Shown piece after piece: positions 50,611-60,512 of a stretch of 64,000 bases of DNA. Positions within the stretch are counted from its first letter, which is position 1; every line of letters starts with the position of its first letter. The notes under the pieces are model-generated. The model made no database searches and was not told the DNA's origin. It saw only the letters and a program-made list of their open reading frames with translations. The position numbers were made by a program, and so were the translations under genes. This stretch comes from an uncultured Bacilli bacterium (GTDB lineage: Bacteria > Bacillota_I > Bacilli_A > RF39 > UBA660): assembly GCA_934167825.1 (NCBI GenBank), contig CAKPLY010000004.1:1-64000 (forward strand). The letters run 5' to 3'.

Positions 50611-52285
50611 AGCATACGACTATGCCAAAAGTATAGTTGGTAAAAAGATTACAGCACCTAAGTATGTAATAAAACAATGTAAGCAATTCATCAAGATAGC
50701 TGATGATAAGGATCCTAAATATGTAATCAATAAAACGAAAGTGAATCAGATAGAAGCAATACTTAAACTGTTGATAATGCCAAAAGGATTAAAGGCAGGA
50801 CAAACAATTTATGAGTGCTCCTGTGGATACCAATGGGTGTTTTATATTTCAATTCTGTGTGTTGTCTATCGAGATAATCCTGAAAAAAGAAGATACGAAA
50901 CTGCTATTCTAGAAATAGCGAGAAAGAACTTTAAAACATATACAATAGCAACAATCTTCATATTGTTGTTTTTAATTGAACCAAAGTATTCAAAGTTCTA
51001 CTCAGTAGCTCCTGATGGATCACTATCAAGAGAAGTTAAGACAGCCATAGAGGAAACATTAAAATCAAGTCCATTAATTTATCTACATAAAGATAGTAAA
51101 AGATTTAAAATACTAAGAGATTACATACAATTCAATATTACAGAAAGTAGATACTATCCACTAAACTATTCATCAAGTAGGATGGATGGAAAATTACCAA
51201 ATGTATTCTTAGCCGATGAAGTTGGAGCATTGCCAAATCCATATGCAATAGAATCCATGAGGTCAGGACAATTAAATATTTTAAATAAGCTAGGATGTAT
51301 CATATCAACGAAATATCCTACATTTAATAATCCATTTGAAGATGAAGTTGGATATGCAAAGAGAGTATTGGATGGAATAGAACCTGATGAAACAGTATTC
51401 GCACTTTTATATGAACCAAATGAGGATTTAATACAAAAGTGGGCTACTAACGATGATGTCTTAAAACAGGCAAATCCGGTAGCATTGGAAATACCTGAAA
51501 TATGGGAAGACTTGCTAAAGAAGAGAGCTAAAGCAATAGCAGTGGAATCAGTAAGAGAAAACTTCTTAACTAAACACTGTAATATCATTTATCAGGGAAT
51601 GGGAACAGAAAGCTACATTGACATTAACGAAGTAATGAGTTGCAAAGTTGCAAAGATAGATTGGACAGGAAAGAAAGTTTATATCGGAGTAGACTTAGCA
51701 ATGACAAATGATAACTGTGCAGTGGCAATGGTTTCTGAAGAAGACAATGAGATTTTAGCAGATGTTATAGCATTTATACCTGAGGGAAGAATAGAGGAAA
51801 AAAATAAGTTCGAGAGAATTGACTACAATGAGTTTATTAAGACAATGAAATGTATTGCATGTGGTAACAGAACAGTTGATTACGGAATCATAGAAGATTT
51901 TGTATTTAGCATAGAAGAGAAATACAAAGTAACTATTGTGTCAATAGGCTACGATAGATACAATGCTTTATCCTCAGCTCAAAAGTGGGATAAGAAATAT
52001 GTCACTACTGAGGTAAGACAGCACAGTGATACATTGCATAGTCCAACAAAATTGTTGTATGAGAAAATCTTAGATCGTAAATTTAGATATGAAGAAAATA
52101 AACTATTAGAAATAAACTTTGAAAATGCACGATGTACTTATGATACCAATATGAATAGATACATAACAAAGAAAAGAAGTCAGGGAAAAGTTGATATGGT
52201 AGTAGCACTAATAAATGCAGTTTATTTACTACAACAAGATGTATTTCTAGAAAATGATGACTTCTTCGTACAAGTAATAGAATAG
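50600..52285 (+). CDS. Terminase large subunit
   Basis: 561 residues, probably from TTG 50600 (AGGTGG 5 bases upstream; the GTG at 50591 is inside that RBS). Packaging ATPase: ARKNFKTYT as Walker-A-like loop (about 110), FLADEVGA (Walker B), then an RNase-H-type nuclease with IGVDLAMTNDN and a C-terminal KVDMVVALINAVYL. Pumps and cuts phage DNA. Confidence 0.95.
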   Translation: MKNKAYDYAKSIVGKKITAPKYVIKQCKQFIKIADDKDPKYVINKTKVNQIEAILKLLIMPKGLKAGQTIYECSCGYQWVFYISILCVVYRDNPEKRRYETAILEIARKNFKTYTIATIFILLFLIEPKYSKFYSVAPDGSLSREVKTAIEETLKSSPLIYLHKDSKRFKILRDYIQFNITESRYYPLNYSSSRMDGKLPNVFLADEVGALPNPYAIESMRSGQLNILNKLGCIISTKYPTFNNPFEDEVGYAKRVLDGIEPDETVFALLYEPNEDLIQKWATNDDVLKQANPVALEIPEIWEDLLKKRAKAIAVESVRENFLTKHCNIIYQGMGTESYIDINEVMSCKVAKIDWTGKKVYIGVDLAMTNDNCAVAMVSEEDNEILADVIAFIPEGRIEEKNKFERIDYNEFIKTMKCIACGNRTVDYGIIEDFVFSIEEKYKVTIVSIGYDRYNALSSAQKWDKKYVTTEVRQHSDTLHSPTKLLYEKILDRKFRYEENKLLEINFENARCTYDTNMNRYITKKRSQGKVDMVVALINAVYLLQQDVFLENDDFFVQVIE

Positions 52286-52296
52286 GAGGTGGAACG

Positions 52297-53544
52297 ATGG
52301 GATTATTTAATTTTTTTAGAAAAAGAGAAGATACAGTAATATCTAATCCTGAAGAAACAGTTAATGATGTCTTACTTAAAGCAATGTTAAAAGGAGAAAA
52401 GATAGACAAAGAAAAGGCTTTATCATTACCTGCTGTATCAAGTGCAGTAGATAGAATCTGTAATACAATAGCAATGATACCAATTAAACTTTATAAGGAA
52501 ACGATAGATCCTGAAACAGGAAAGAAAAAAGTAGAAGAAGTAAAAACGGATCCGAGAATCAAAATGCTTAATGTTGAAAGTGGAGATACCTTAGATGCCT
52601 TTCAAATGAGAAAAGCATGGGTGCAAGATTACTTGCTAGATAAAGGTGGGTACTTATTTATAGAAAAAACAAAAAATAAGTTTAAAAGTTTAAGATATGT
52701 TGATGCAGAAAATGTAACAGTAAATACTAACTTTGATCCAATATTCAAAGATATTACTTATATGGTGCAGGGAAAGACCTATGAAACATTTAATTTTCTT
52801 ACAATCTTAAGAAGCACCAAGAACGGAGGATCTAGCCGAAGCATAATAAGTGAGGTATCATCTGCAATAGAAAATGCTTACCAAACATTATTATATGAAC
52901 TAGGATTAGTAAGAACCGGAGGAGCTAAAAAAGGGTTTATAACTTCTCAAAGAAAATTAGGAGAAAAAGAAATAGCCATGTTAAAAAAAGCATGGGCTAA
53001 TTTATATTCCAATAAGAGTGATAATGCCATAGTGCTTAACGAGGGTATGGATTTCAAAGAGGGTTCAAGTACAACAGTTGAGCTTCAATTGAATGAAAGA
53101 AAAAAGACCTTACAGGAAGAAATAGATAATATATTTCATAATAAAACAAACTTTGATGAATTTATGAAAGAAGCTATAATGCCAATCTTGACAGCTATTA
53201 AAACTGCTCTTAATAAAGACTTTTTACTCGAGAAAGAGAAAGAGTCTTTTTATTTTGAATTTGATACTCGTGAAATCATGAGAGGAAATATCAAAGAAAG
53301 ATATGAAGCATACAAAGTAGCATCTGAAACAGGATGGATTAGTAAGAACGAAATAAGATACCTAGAAGACTATGACAGCATTGATGGATTAGATGTAATA
53401 ACACTTAATCTTGCCAATGTTGTATTCGACATAAATACAGGAAAGTATTATACACCGAATACGAATGCCTTAGTCGATATGGAATCAAAGAATGGAGGTG
53501 GTAAAGATGAAAGTGGAAGTCAGGAACAACAAGATAATAATTGA
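52297..53544 (+). CDS. HK97-type portal protein
   Basis: 415 residues; AGGAGGTGG RBS. ALSLPAVSSAVDRICNTIAMIPIKLYK and the long helical C-terminal region (KERYEAYKVASETGWISKNEIRYLEDYDSIDG) are typical of HK97 gp3-like portals. Twelve copies form the DNA gate. Overlaps the protease gene by 38 bp. Confidence 0.95.
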   Translation: MGLFNFFRKREDTVISNPEETVNDVLLKAMLKGEKIDKEKALSLPAVSSAVDRICNTIAMIPIKLYKETIDPETGKKKVEEVKTDPRIKMLNVESGDTLDAFQMRKAWVQDYLLDKGGYLFIEKTKNKFKSLRYVDAENVTVNTNFDPIFKDITYMVQGKTYETFNFLTILRSTKNGGSSRSIISEVSSAIENAYQTLLYELGLVRTGGAKKGFITSQRKLGEKEIAMLKKAWANLYSNKSDNAIVLNEGMDFKEGSSTTVELQLNERKKTLQEEIDNIFHNKTNFDEFMKEAIMPILTAIKTALNKDFLLEKEKESFYFEFDTREIMRGNIKERYEAYKVASETGWISKNEIRYLEDYDSIDGLDVITLNLANVVFDINTGKYYTPNTNALVDMESKNGGGKDESGSQEQQDNN

Positions 53545-54121
53545 TGGCTATGTAAATGCAGTAGAGAGAGAATCCAAAGTTCTATACGACACTCGAGGAG
53601 AGTTTATAGAAAAAATAAGAGCCGGAGTTTTTCAAAAGGCATTAGAAAGAGCTGACAATGTTAGAGTGCTCCTAGACCATGACAAAGACAGAGAATTAGC
53701 CGATACCAAATCAGGTAAAGCAAAACTGTATGAAGACAACATCGGTTTACGAGCCATTGTTGAAATTGAAGACTCAGAGGTAATAGATAAAGCCAAGAAC
53801 AATAAACTTCGTGGATGGTCGTTCGGATTTCTATGTAATAAAGAAGATAGAAAAACTAATGAAGAGGGAATTGAAGAGAGAGTTGTTAGAGATTTAGATC
53901 TGTTGGAAGTATCTATTATTGATGACAGAAAATATCCTGCATATATCGGTACAAGTATCGAGATGAGGGATGATGAAATAAAAATTGCTGAATACAGAAA
54001 TGCAGACTTCAGCAAGATAGAAATTAGGGATGAGCCTGAACAACAACCTGAAAAGGAAGTTGAAAAAATAGATTATTCAGATTATGAAGAAAGATTAAAG
54101 AAAGCAAAGGAGAGGATATAA
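53507..54121 (+). CDS. HK97-type prohead protease
   Basis: 204 residues from ATG 53507 (GGAGGTGG RBS lies inside the end of the portal gene). U35-family serine protease with His58 (LLDHD) and Ser105 (LRGWSFGF), YDTRGEFIEKI near the start and LLEVSII at about 148. It removes the scaffold domain of the capsid protein during maturation. Confidence 0.93.
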   Translation: MKVEVRNNKIIIDGYVNAVERESKVLYDTRGEFIEKIRAGVFQKALERADNVRVLLDHDKDRELADTKSGKAKLYEDNIGLRAIVEIEDSEVIDKAKNNKLRGWSFGFLCNKEDRKTNEEGIEERVVRDLDLLEVSIIDDRKYPAYIGTSIEMRDDEIKIAEYRNADFSKIEIRDEPEQQPEKEVEKIDYSDYEERLKKAKERI

Positions 54122-55324
54122 ATGAATCTAAAAACATTAACTGAACAAAGAGCTGATAAGCAAAATGAAATGGAAACATTATTAAACAAAGTGGAGGGAG
54201 AACAAAGAGCCTTTACTGATGAAGAAAATGAGTTGTTCACTCAATTAGAAACTGATATTCAAAATATCACTAATACAATTGAAAGCATCAAAAAAGGTCG
54301 TGAACTAACGAAAGAACCTGATGAAGAAGAAAAAGAAGAAAAGAAAGAGGAGGAAGAAGAAGTGAAAGAAAACGAAGAAAGAGCTTTAAATGAAGAAAAA
54401 GCATTTGAAAGATATATTCGTGGTGTCTTAGCTGAAGAAAGAGATGACACTAACTTAACTAAAGGCGATAACGGAGCAGTAATTCCTGTATCAATAGCTA
54501 AGAAGATCATCAAAAAAGTTTATGACATTTCACCAATATTAGAAAAATCTACAAAATACAATGTAAAAGGTAAATTAGAGATACCATATTATTCTGAAAC
54601 AGATAATGCAAAAGTTAATATGGCATATGCTACTGAATTTGTATCATTAGAAAGTAATGTAGGTAAATTCACTAACATTGAATTAACAGGATACTTAGCA
54701 GGAGCATTAGCTAAAATATCTAAATCATTAGTAAATAATAGTGATTTTAATATCGTTCAAGAAGTAATTAACATCATGGCAGAATCAATTGCAATATTTG
54801 TAGAAAAAGAGTTAATTCATGGAACTACTAATAAAGTAGATGGATTAAAAGCAGGAGTTAAATTATCAGTAACAACTGCAAGTGCAACTGAAATAACTGC
54901 AGATGAAATTATCAAAACTAAAAGAAAGGTAAAACAAAGATTTCAAAAGAATGCAATTTGGATCATGAGTCCTGAAACATTGACTGCCATTGCATTACTT
55001 AAAGATGAAAACGGTAGATATCTATTACAAGATGATATAACTAATGATTTTGGTTATACATTACTTGGTAAACCTGTTTATGAATCAGACAATATGGATG
55101 ACATCGGCTCAGAAAAAACAGTTATTTATTATGGAGATATGTCAGGTCTTGCAACTAAGTTTGTAGAAGAATTAGAAATTGAAGTGCTAAGAGAAAAATA
55201 TGCAGATCAACATGCTGTTGGAATCGTAGCATGGATGGAATTTGATGCTAAAGTAGAAGATGCTCAAAAGATTTCAAAACTTGTATGTGCTAAAACCACT
55301 GCAAAAACCACAACAGGTAACTAA
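54122..55324 (+). CDS. Major capsid protein (HK97 fold, with delta domain)
   Basis: 400 residues. N-terminal helical delta/scaffold domain (about 1-110), with an extremely Glu-rich stretch (about 62-85), to be cut off by the protease; then the HK97 fold: GAVIPVSIAKKII, LEIPYYSE, VVQ-type long helix and WIMSPETLTAIALLKDENGRYLL. Forms the head shell. Confidence 0.95.
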   Translation: MNLKTLTEQRADKQNEMETLLNKVEGEQRAFTDEENELFTQLETDIQNITNTIESIKKGRELTKEPDEEEKEEKKEEEEEVKENEERALNEEKAFERYIRGVLAEERDDTNLTKGDNGAVIPVSIAKKIIKKVYDISPILEKSTKYNVKGKLEIPYYSETDNAKVNMAYATEFVSLESNVGKFTNIELTGYLAGALAKISKSLVNNSDFNIVQEVINIMAESIAIFVEKELIHGTTNKVDGLKAGVKLSVTTASATEITADEIIKTKRKVKQRFQKNAIWIMSPETLTAIALLKDENGRYLLQDDITNDFGYTLLGKPVYESDNMDDIGSEKTVIYYGDMSGLATKFVEELEIEVLREKYADQHAVGIVAWMEFDAKVEDAQKISKLVCAKTTAKTTTGN

Positions 55325-55371
55325 GAAGAATTAGTTGTTCAGGCAAACCTCAAAGATAGGAGGAATTACTA

Positions 55372-55659
55372 ATGAAAGTAAGTAATGTTACTTATAAGGA
55401 TATAGCCAACTATATCAGGCTGACAGAAGTTAGCCAAGAAGAACAAAGTTTATTAACCAATTTAATCGGTGTTGCTAAAGCATTTATAAAGGATAATACA
55501 GGAGTGGAAGACTTAGATGAATTCGATGATTTTGTAATCGTCGTTTTTATTTTATGTCAGGACATGTATGATACTCGATCACTTTATGTAGATAAGTCAA
55601 ACCTAAATAAGGTAGTAGAAACCATACTTGGAATGCACTCGGTAAACAACATATGTTAG
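55372..55659 (+). CDS. Head-tail connector (gp6-like adaptor)
   Basis: 95 residues; GATAGGAGGAA RBS. The four-helix DNA-packaging/adaptor protein pattern (DIANYIRLTEVSQEEQSLLTNLIGVAKAFIKDNTG..DLDEFDDFVIVVFILCQDMYDTR) matches Phage_connect_1. It docks below the portal. Confidence 0.88.
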   Translation: MKVSNVTYKDIANYIRLTEVSQEEQSLLTNLIGVAKAFIKDNTGVEDLDEFDDFVIVVFILCQDMYDTRSLYVDKSNLNKVVETILGMHSVNNIC

Positions 55660-55979
55660 ATGTCGGTAAATATAATAAGTTGATATCTATATACCAAGTA
55701 AATGATGGAGAAGATGACTGTGGGTTCAAAGGAAATACCAAGACACTTCTCCTAAAAACTTGGGCTAATGTGAAAACAACAAAAGGTTTTACATTGATAG
55801 CAAACAATTCTGATTTTGAAAAGGCATATACGAACTTTACTATTCGTTATCCCAAGACAGAAATAACTCGTGACATGATAATAGAATTTAATTCTAAGAC
55901 ATACACGATTGAATACTTAAACAATGTTGATGAGGAGAATGTAGAACTAGAAATCCAAGCTAAGGAGGTAACTAAGTAA
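55653..55979 (+). CDS. Head closure / head-tail joining protein
   Basis: 108 residues; starts 7 bp inside the previous gene. Small beta-barrel pattern (KYNKLISIYQVN..., WANVKTTKG, TIRYPKTEITRDMIIEFNSKTYTIEYL) of the SPP1 gp16/HK97 gp7-like stopper family. Confidence 0.85.
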   Translation: MLDVGKYNKLISIYQVNDGEDDCGFKGNTKTLLLKTWANVKTTKGFTLIANNSDFEKAYTNFTIRYPKTEITRDMIIEFNSKTYTIEYLNNVDEENVELEIQAKEVTK

Positions 55980-56389
55980 TGGCAGGATTTAATCTAGAAC
56001 TACCTACGGAAGTAATAGGATCAATAAATAAACTTTATGACAATGCAGAAGATATGATGAAACAGATGACAAGAGCCGGAGCAGAAGTAGTTTATAACAA
56101 TATTCAAAGTAATATGAAAAGAAGTTTTAAAACTACAAAAAGTCTAGAAAAAGGATTAAAAATCACACGATCATACAAAACCAAAAGTGATGATGCTATA
56201 AACACAAAGGTAGGATTCTATGGATACGATGATGATGGAGTGGCAATACCACTTAAAGCATTAGCTCGTGAGTATGGTACAAGTCGTGGAGAAAAAAAGA
56301 AACCTTTTATGAGAAAGTCTTTTAAAACTACAGCATCAATAACAGATGCAATGCTTAAAGTTCAGGAAAGGTATATCAAAGATGAATGA
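55979..56389 (+). CDS. HK97 gp10-family neck/tail protein
   Basis: 136 residues, coupled to the previous stop. Features: TRAGAEVVYNNIQSNMKRSFK, LKALAREYGTSRGEKKKPFMRKSF, the latter being the family's typical EYGT...PFMRP-like segment. Part of the neck that joins the tail terminator. Confidence 0.88.
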   Translation: MAGFNLELPTEVIGSINKLYDNAEDMMKQMTRAGAEVVYNNIQSNMKRSFKTTKSLEKGLKITRSYKTKSDDAINTKVGFYGYDDDGVAIPLKALAREYGTSRGEKKKPFMRKSFKTTASITDAMLKVQERYIKDE

Positions 56390-56729
56390 TTATAAATTAT
56401 TAAAAAAAATCTTTACTAATTTTACGGTAGAAGAGGAGAAAATACCTGTTGAATATATCAAGTACAAAGGTAAGAAAAAAACCTATGTAACTTATACATT
56501 TACAGATGATGATCCAAAACTATTCGGAGAAGATAAAGAAATCGGAAGTGTCATAGCTGTTGATATAGATATTTATAGCGATGGTAATTATTTAGCAATA
56601 CGAGAAGCAGTGGAAACACTAATGGAAGAAAACGAGTTCATAAGAACAGGATGTAGTCCTGATATGTATGAAGAAGACACAGGATTATTTCATAAGACCA
56701 TAGAATTTGAAAAAGAAAGGATGCGATAA
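56382..56729 (+). CDS. Tail terminator/completion protein
   Basis: 115 residues from ATG 56382, overlapping the previous stop; the 12 codons upstream in the same frame have no RBS. Alpha/beta pattern (IPVEYIKYKGKKKTYVTYTFTDDDPKLFGEDKEIGSVIAVDIDIYSDGNYLAI) of gp17-like tail completion proteins. Caps the tail tube. Confidence 0.8.
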   Translation: MNDYKLLKKIFTNFTVEEEKIPVEYIKYKGKKKTYVTYTFTDDDPKLFGEDKEIGSVIAVDIDIYSDGNYLAIREAVETLMEENEFIRTGCSPDMYEEDTGLFHKTIEFEKERMR

Positions 56730-56730
56730 T

Positions 56731-57285
56731 ATGGCAAGAATAGGATTGAAATATTTTAGATATGGAATATTAGATGAAGAAACCGAAACATACGGAGGAG
56801 CATTGCAATTAGGTAAAGCTGTCGACTGTAAGGTTTCTTTAGATCTAAACTCAGCAGAATTATATGCTGATGATGGATTAGCAGAAAGTGATTATACAGT
56901 AAAAAAAGGTACAGTATCAATTACTGTAGATGAAGATGATGATACTACAATGTCTAATTTAACAGGACATGAAATATCTGAGGATGGAGAAATCGTTAGA
57001 AAAGATTCTGATGTTGCTCCATATGTAGGATTCGGTAGAATTATCACTAAAGTAGTAAATGGAGCTTACAAATATAAAGTAGAGTTCTTAAATAAGGTAA
57101 AATTTAAAGATGCACTTCCTGATGAAAAAACAAAAGGAGAAAGTGTAGAGTTCACTACAACTTCATTAGAGGGAACTGTATTGAAACTAACTGATGGTTC
57201 ATGGTCAAAGACAAAAACATTTAATACTTATAATGATGCAATAACTTATCTAGAAAGTCTATTGACTAAACCAACAGGAGAATAG
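56731..57285 (+). CDS. Major tail tube protein (phi13 family)
   Basis: 184 residues from ATG 56731. MARIGLKYFRYGILDEE..YGGALQLGKAVDCKVSLDLNSAELYADD is the phi13-type opening; beta-rich throughout. Hexamer rings stack into the tail tube. Its length and the following chaperone genes place it firmly. Confidence 0.92.
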   Translation: MARIGLKYFRYGILDEETETYGGALQLGKAVDCKVSLDLNSAELYADDGLAESDYTVKKGTVSITVDEDDDTTMSNLTGHEISEDGEIVRKDSDVAPYVGFGRIITKVVNGAYKYKVEFLNKVKFKDALPDEKTKGESVEFTTTSLEGTVLKLTDGSWSKTKTFNTYNDAITYLESLLTKPTGE

Positions 57286-57295
57286 GAGAGTTTAA

Positions 57296-57646
57296 ATGAA
57301 AGATTATAAATTTGAATTTGAAGTTGATGATAAGAAATATACATTAGTTTTTAACTTGAATGTAATGGAAACCATCCAAGCAAAATATGGAAGTGTTCAA
57401 AAATGGGGAAGACTCACTGATAGCAAAAAAGGAGAACCTAATGCTAAAGCCTTAATATTTGGATTTGCTGAAATGATAAATGAAGCAATTGATATTGAAA
57501 ACGAGGCAAATAATACAGAGAAACCTTTCTTAACACTAAAACAAGTTGGAAGAATAATAACAAAAGCAGGTATTCAAGAATCTGCTAAAAAATTAAATAA
57601 AGCCATAACTGAAAGTGTTAAGGATGAACACCCAAAAAACATATAG
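57296..57646 (+). CDS. Tail assembly chaperone, zero-frame product (G-type)
   Basis: 116 residues; AGGAGAG RBS. MKDYKFEFEVDDKKYTLVFNLNVMETIQ and a helical C-terminal half match gp12/gp13-type chaperone N-parts of Bacillota siphophages. Ends four bases past the slippery heptamer, in TAG. Confidence 0.88.
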   Translation: MKDYKFEFEVDDKKYTLVFNLNVMETIQAKYGSVQKWGRLTDSKKGEPNAKALIFGFAEMINEAIDIENEANNTEKPFLTLKQVGRIITKAGIQESAKKLNKAITESVKDEHPKNI

Positions 57647-57864
57647 TCCACGAGGATGAATCCGAAAAGATAGATTTCTCGTGGATTTTATTTGTAGGAA
57701 TTAAACTATTAGGTCTACCACGAAAAGATGTAGGAAGACTGACATATAGAACATTTAAAAATCTTTATTATCACTACCAAAACTACTATGACTTTACTTT
57801 AAAACAAGTTAGTTATAAAAGGCTTGATGAATTAGTGATGGAAGAAGAGGAGTGGATAAAGTAG
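57296..57864 (+). CDS. Tail assembly chaperone fusion (GT-type, made by -1 frameshift)
   Basis: The zero-frame product (57296-57646, 116 residues) is the G-type chaperone. At A-AAA-AAC (57634-57640) a -1 slip gives a fusion that passes the TAG and continues in the -1 frame for about 75 residues (..HEDESEKIDFSWILFVGIKLLGL..) to TAG 57862. The second part has no RBS or start codon of its own. The G and GT forms bind the tape measure during tail assembly in lambda-like siphophages. Confidence 0.9.
57634..57685 (+). promoter_or_regulatory. Programmed -1 ribosomal frameshift signal
   Basis: Slippery A AAA AAC (57634-57640) in the correct phase. Six bases later a perfect 8-bp stem, TCCACGAG (57647-57654) with CTCGTGGA (57678-57685), can stall the ribosome. 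Phase, spacing and the continued -1 reading frame all agree. Confidence 0.9.
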
Positions 57865-57878
57865 AGAGGAGGTAACAT

Positions 57879-60512
57879 ATGGCAGGAGGATCCTTTGGTG
57901 GTTCTATTAAATTGACAGGAGAAAGTGAATATACAAGAGCTTTAAAAACAATTACGAGTAATCTAACTGTTATGGCTAGTGAGATGAAGCTAGTATCAAG
58001 TCAATTTGGTTCTACAGACAAATCTGTTCAAGCTGTTACCTCTAGAAATCAAGTGCTTAATAAACAAATAGAAGAGGGAAATAAAAAAATAAGTACCTAT
58101 AGAAATGCACTTGCTGACTTTGAAAAACAGCAAACAGATAATAAAAAAACAATTGACAGTTTAAAGGTTAGTCTAGAAGAAGAAACAAAAAAACTCAATG
58201 AGATGGAGAAAAGTACAACAGCCTCATCAAATGAGATAGCTAACCAAAAACAAAAAGTAGCAGACTTATCAAATGAACTAGCACGAAACGAGGCTCAATA
58301 TGATAAGAATAATCAGACTATAAATAGATATAAAACACAATTAAATCTATCAGAAGCAGAAGTAAATAGACTAACTTCTGAATTAGATAAGAATAAGGCA
58401 GAACTTAATGATAATAGAAGCTCTTATACTAAGTTGACAGATACAATATCAGACCAAAAAGTAAAATTAAATGATTTAAAAGTGCAATATGGATCCGTTG
58501 TGTTAGAACAGGGTAAAAACTCTAAGGAATCAAAAGCATTAGCAAATGAGATAAAGACATTATCAGGAAATATAAAAGATAATGAAACTAAGTTGAAAGA
58601 ATCCACAAAAGCTGTGGATCAATTTACTGATGCAGAAAAAGGTGCAGGATCCGAAACACTTAAATTGGGAGATTTAATTAAAGCTAATCTTACAAGCGAG
58701 GTAATAATAGCCGGTGTTAAAGGATTAGCCAATGCTATGAAGAGTGTTGCTAGTGGTCTTGTTAACATAGGAAAAGAAGCAATAAAAAACTATGCTGACT
58801 ATGAGCAGTTAATAGGTGGTGTAGAAACACTATTCAAAGAAAGTGCTGATGTAGTTGAGGGATACGCTAATAATGCATACAAAACAGCAGGATTAAGTGC
58901 TAATGAATACATGGAAACAGTTACTTCTTTTAGTGCGAGTCTATTACAATCACTAGATGGAGATACAGCTAAAGTTGCTGAGGTAAGTAATATGGCAGTA
59001 ACAGACATGGCTGATAATGCGAATAAGATGGGTACAAGTATGTCTATGATACAAAGTGCATATCAGGGATTCGCAAAACAAAACTATACCATGTTAGATA
59101 ACCTTAAGTTAGGTTATGGTGGTACTAAGACAGAGATGGAAAGATTACTTGCTGATGCTACTAAGATAAGTGGAGTCAAGTATGACATAAGCAGTTTAAA
59201 TGATGTATATCAGGCAATCCATGTAATACAGGGAGAACTTGGAATCACAGGAACGACAGCTAAAGAGGCGAGTACAACAATATCAGGATCCTTAAACTCT
59301 ATGAAATCAGCATGGCAAAACTTATTAACAGGAATAGCAGATGATAATGCAGACTTCGAGGGCTTAATAGGTAACTTCGTAGAAAGTATTATGACATTTG
59401 CAGATAATATAGTTCCAAGAATAGAAATTGTCATGGATGGATTAGTAGATTTGATATTAGGAATGGCAGATACATTGCTACCTAAGGTACTTGATATAGC
59501 TGTAAATTTGGTACAGAACTTAGTATCAGGTATTACAAATAATATTGGCACACTGATGACAACTATAAATCAGATGATAAACACAATACTTAATGCATTG
59601 ATAGGAATGTTACCTCAAATACTACAAGCAGGAATACAAGTCATAGTTTCATTGATTACAGGTATATCTCAGGCATTGCCTACATTGATACCACAGATAG
59701 TAGAAGCAGTAGTTTTAATGGTAGAAACATTGATAGATAATTTAGATCTAATTATTGATGCAGGAATCCAATTGATTATAGGCTTGGCTGATGGTCTTAT
59801 AAAAGCATTACCAATACTAATTGATAAGATACCTATAATAATAGATAAATTGATAAATGCTATTGTAGATAACCTACCAAAGATTCTAGAAATGGGTATT
59901 ATTCTAATAGTTAAACTAGCAGAGGGCTTGATAAAAGCAATACCTCAATTAGTTTCAAAAATACCACAAATCATAACATCATTACTAAATGGAATAAAGA
60001 ACTATTTCGGTAAAATGTTATCGATTGGTGGAGATTTGCTAGGTAAGGTAAAAGAGGGTATCACAAAAGGAATCTCAGGAATGCTAGATGTCGGTAAGAA
60101 TTTAGTTCAGGGATTATGGAGTGGTATCAATAATGCTAAGCAGTGGGTACTTGATAAAATAAAAGGATTTGGTAAGTCCATCCTTAACGGAATTAAATCG
60201 TTCTTCGGAATCCACTCACCATCAACTCTATTTAGAGATGAAATAGGTAGTAACTTAGCCTTAGGTATAGGAGAGGGATTCGAAGATGAAATGAGTAATG
60301 TCTCGGATATGATGGAAGATGCAATACCGAAAGACTTTGATGTCGGTGTTAATACTAATTATGATGGAATAAATGTTGAAAATAACAGTTATTCAAAAGA
60401 TATGTTAGTAACAGCATTCAGAGAAGCACTTGATGGTATGACTTTCAAAGCATTTGATGAAACATTTGGAGAATTGGTAATAGATAAAGTAGAAAAGGTG
60501 GTGTATTCATAA
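57879..60512 (+). CDS. Tape measure protein
   Basis: 877 residues. A long N-terminal coiled coil (about 30-245), a conserved family segment (YEQLIGGVETLFKESADVVEGYANNAYKTAG.. about 308-338, STTISGSLNSMKSAWQNLL about 465-485), then a hydrophobic repeat region (about 515-680; IIDAGIQLIIGLADGLI-type units) and a C-terminal IHSPSTLFRDEIGSNLALGIGEGFE. Length implies a tail of roughly 130 nm, at about 0.15 nm per residue. Guides tail length and DNA passage. Confidence 0.95.
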   Translation: MAGGSFGGSIKLTGESEYTRALKTITSNLTVMASEMKLVSSQFGSTDKSVQAVTSRNQVLNKQIEEGNKKISTYRNALADFEKQQTDNKKTIDSLKVSLEEETKKLNEMEKSTTASSNEIANQKQKVADLSNELARNEAQYDKNNQTINRYKTQLNLSEAEVNRLTSELDKNKAELNDNRSSYTKLTDTISDQKVKLNDLKVQYGSVVLEQGKNSKESKALANEIKTLSGNIKDNETKLKESTKAVDQFTDAEKGAGSETLKLGDLIKANLTSEVIIAGVKGLANAMKSVASGLVNIGKEAIKNYADYEQLIGGVETLFKESADVVEGYANNAYKTAGLSANEYMETVTSFSASLLQSLDGDTAKVAEVSNMAVTDMADNANKMGTSMSMIQSAYQGFAKQNYTMLDNLKLGYGGTKTEMERLLADATKISGVKYDISSLNDVYQAIHVIQGELGITGTTAKEASTTISGSLNSMKSAWQNLLTGIADDNADFEGLIGNFVESIMTFADNIVPRIEIVMDGLVDLILGMADTLLPKVLDIAVNLVQNLVSGITNNIGTLMTTINQMINTILNALIGMLPQILQAGIQVIVSLITGISQALPTLIPQIVEAVVLMVETLIDNLDLIIDAGIQLIIGLADGLIKALPILIDKIPIIIDKLINAIVDNLPKILEMGIILIVKLAEGLIKAIPQLVSKIPQIITSLLNGIKNYFGKMLSIGGDLLGKVKEGITKGISGMLDVGKNLVQGLWSGINNAKQWVLDKIKGFGKSILNGIKSFFGIHSPSTLFRDEIGSNLALGIGEGFEDEMSNVSDMMEDAIPKDFDVGVNTNYDGINVENNSYSKDMLVTAFREALDGMTFKAFDETFGELVIDKVEKVVYS

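Noticed and set aside
57647..57864. Separate small gene between the tail chaperone and tape measure
   Set aside because: It has no start codon with an RBS, and its frame joins the upstream ORF exactly through a -1 slippery site, so it is the frameshifted extension.
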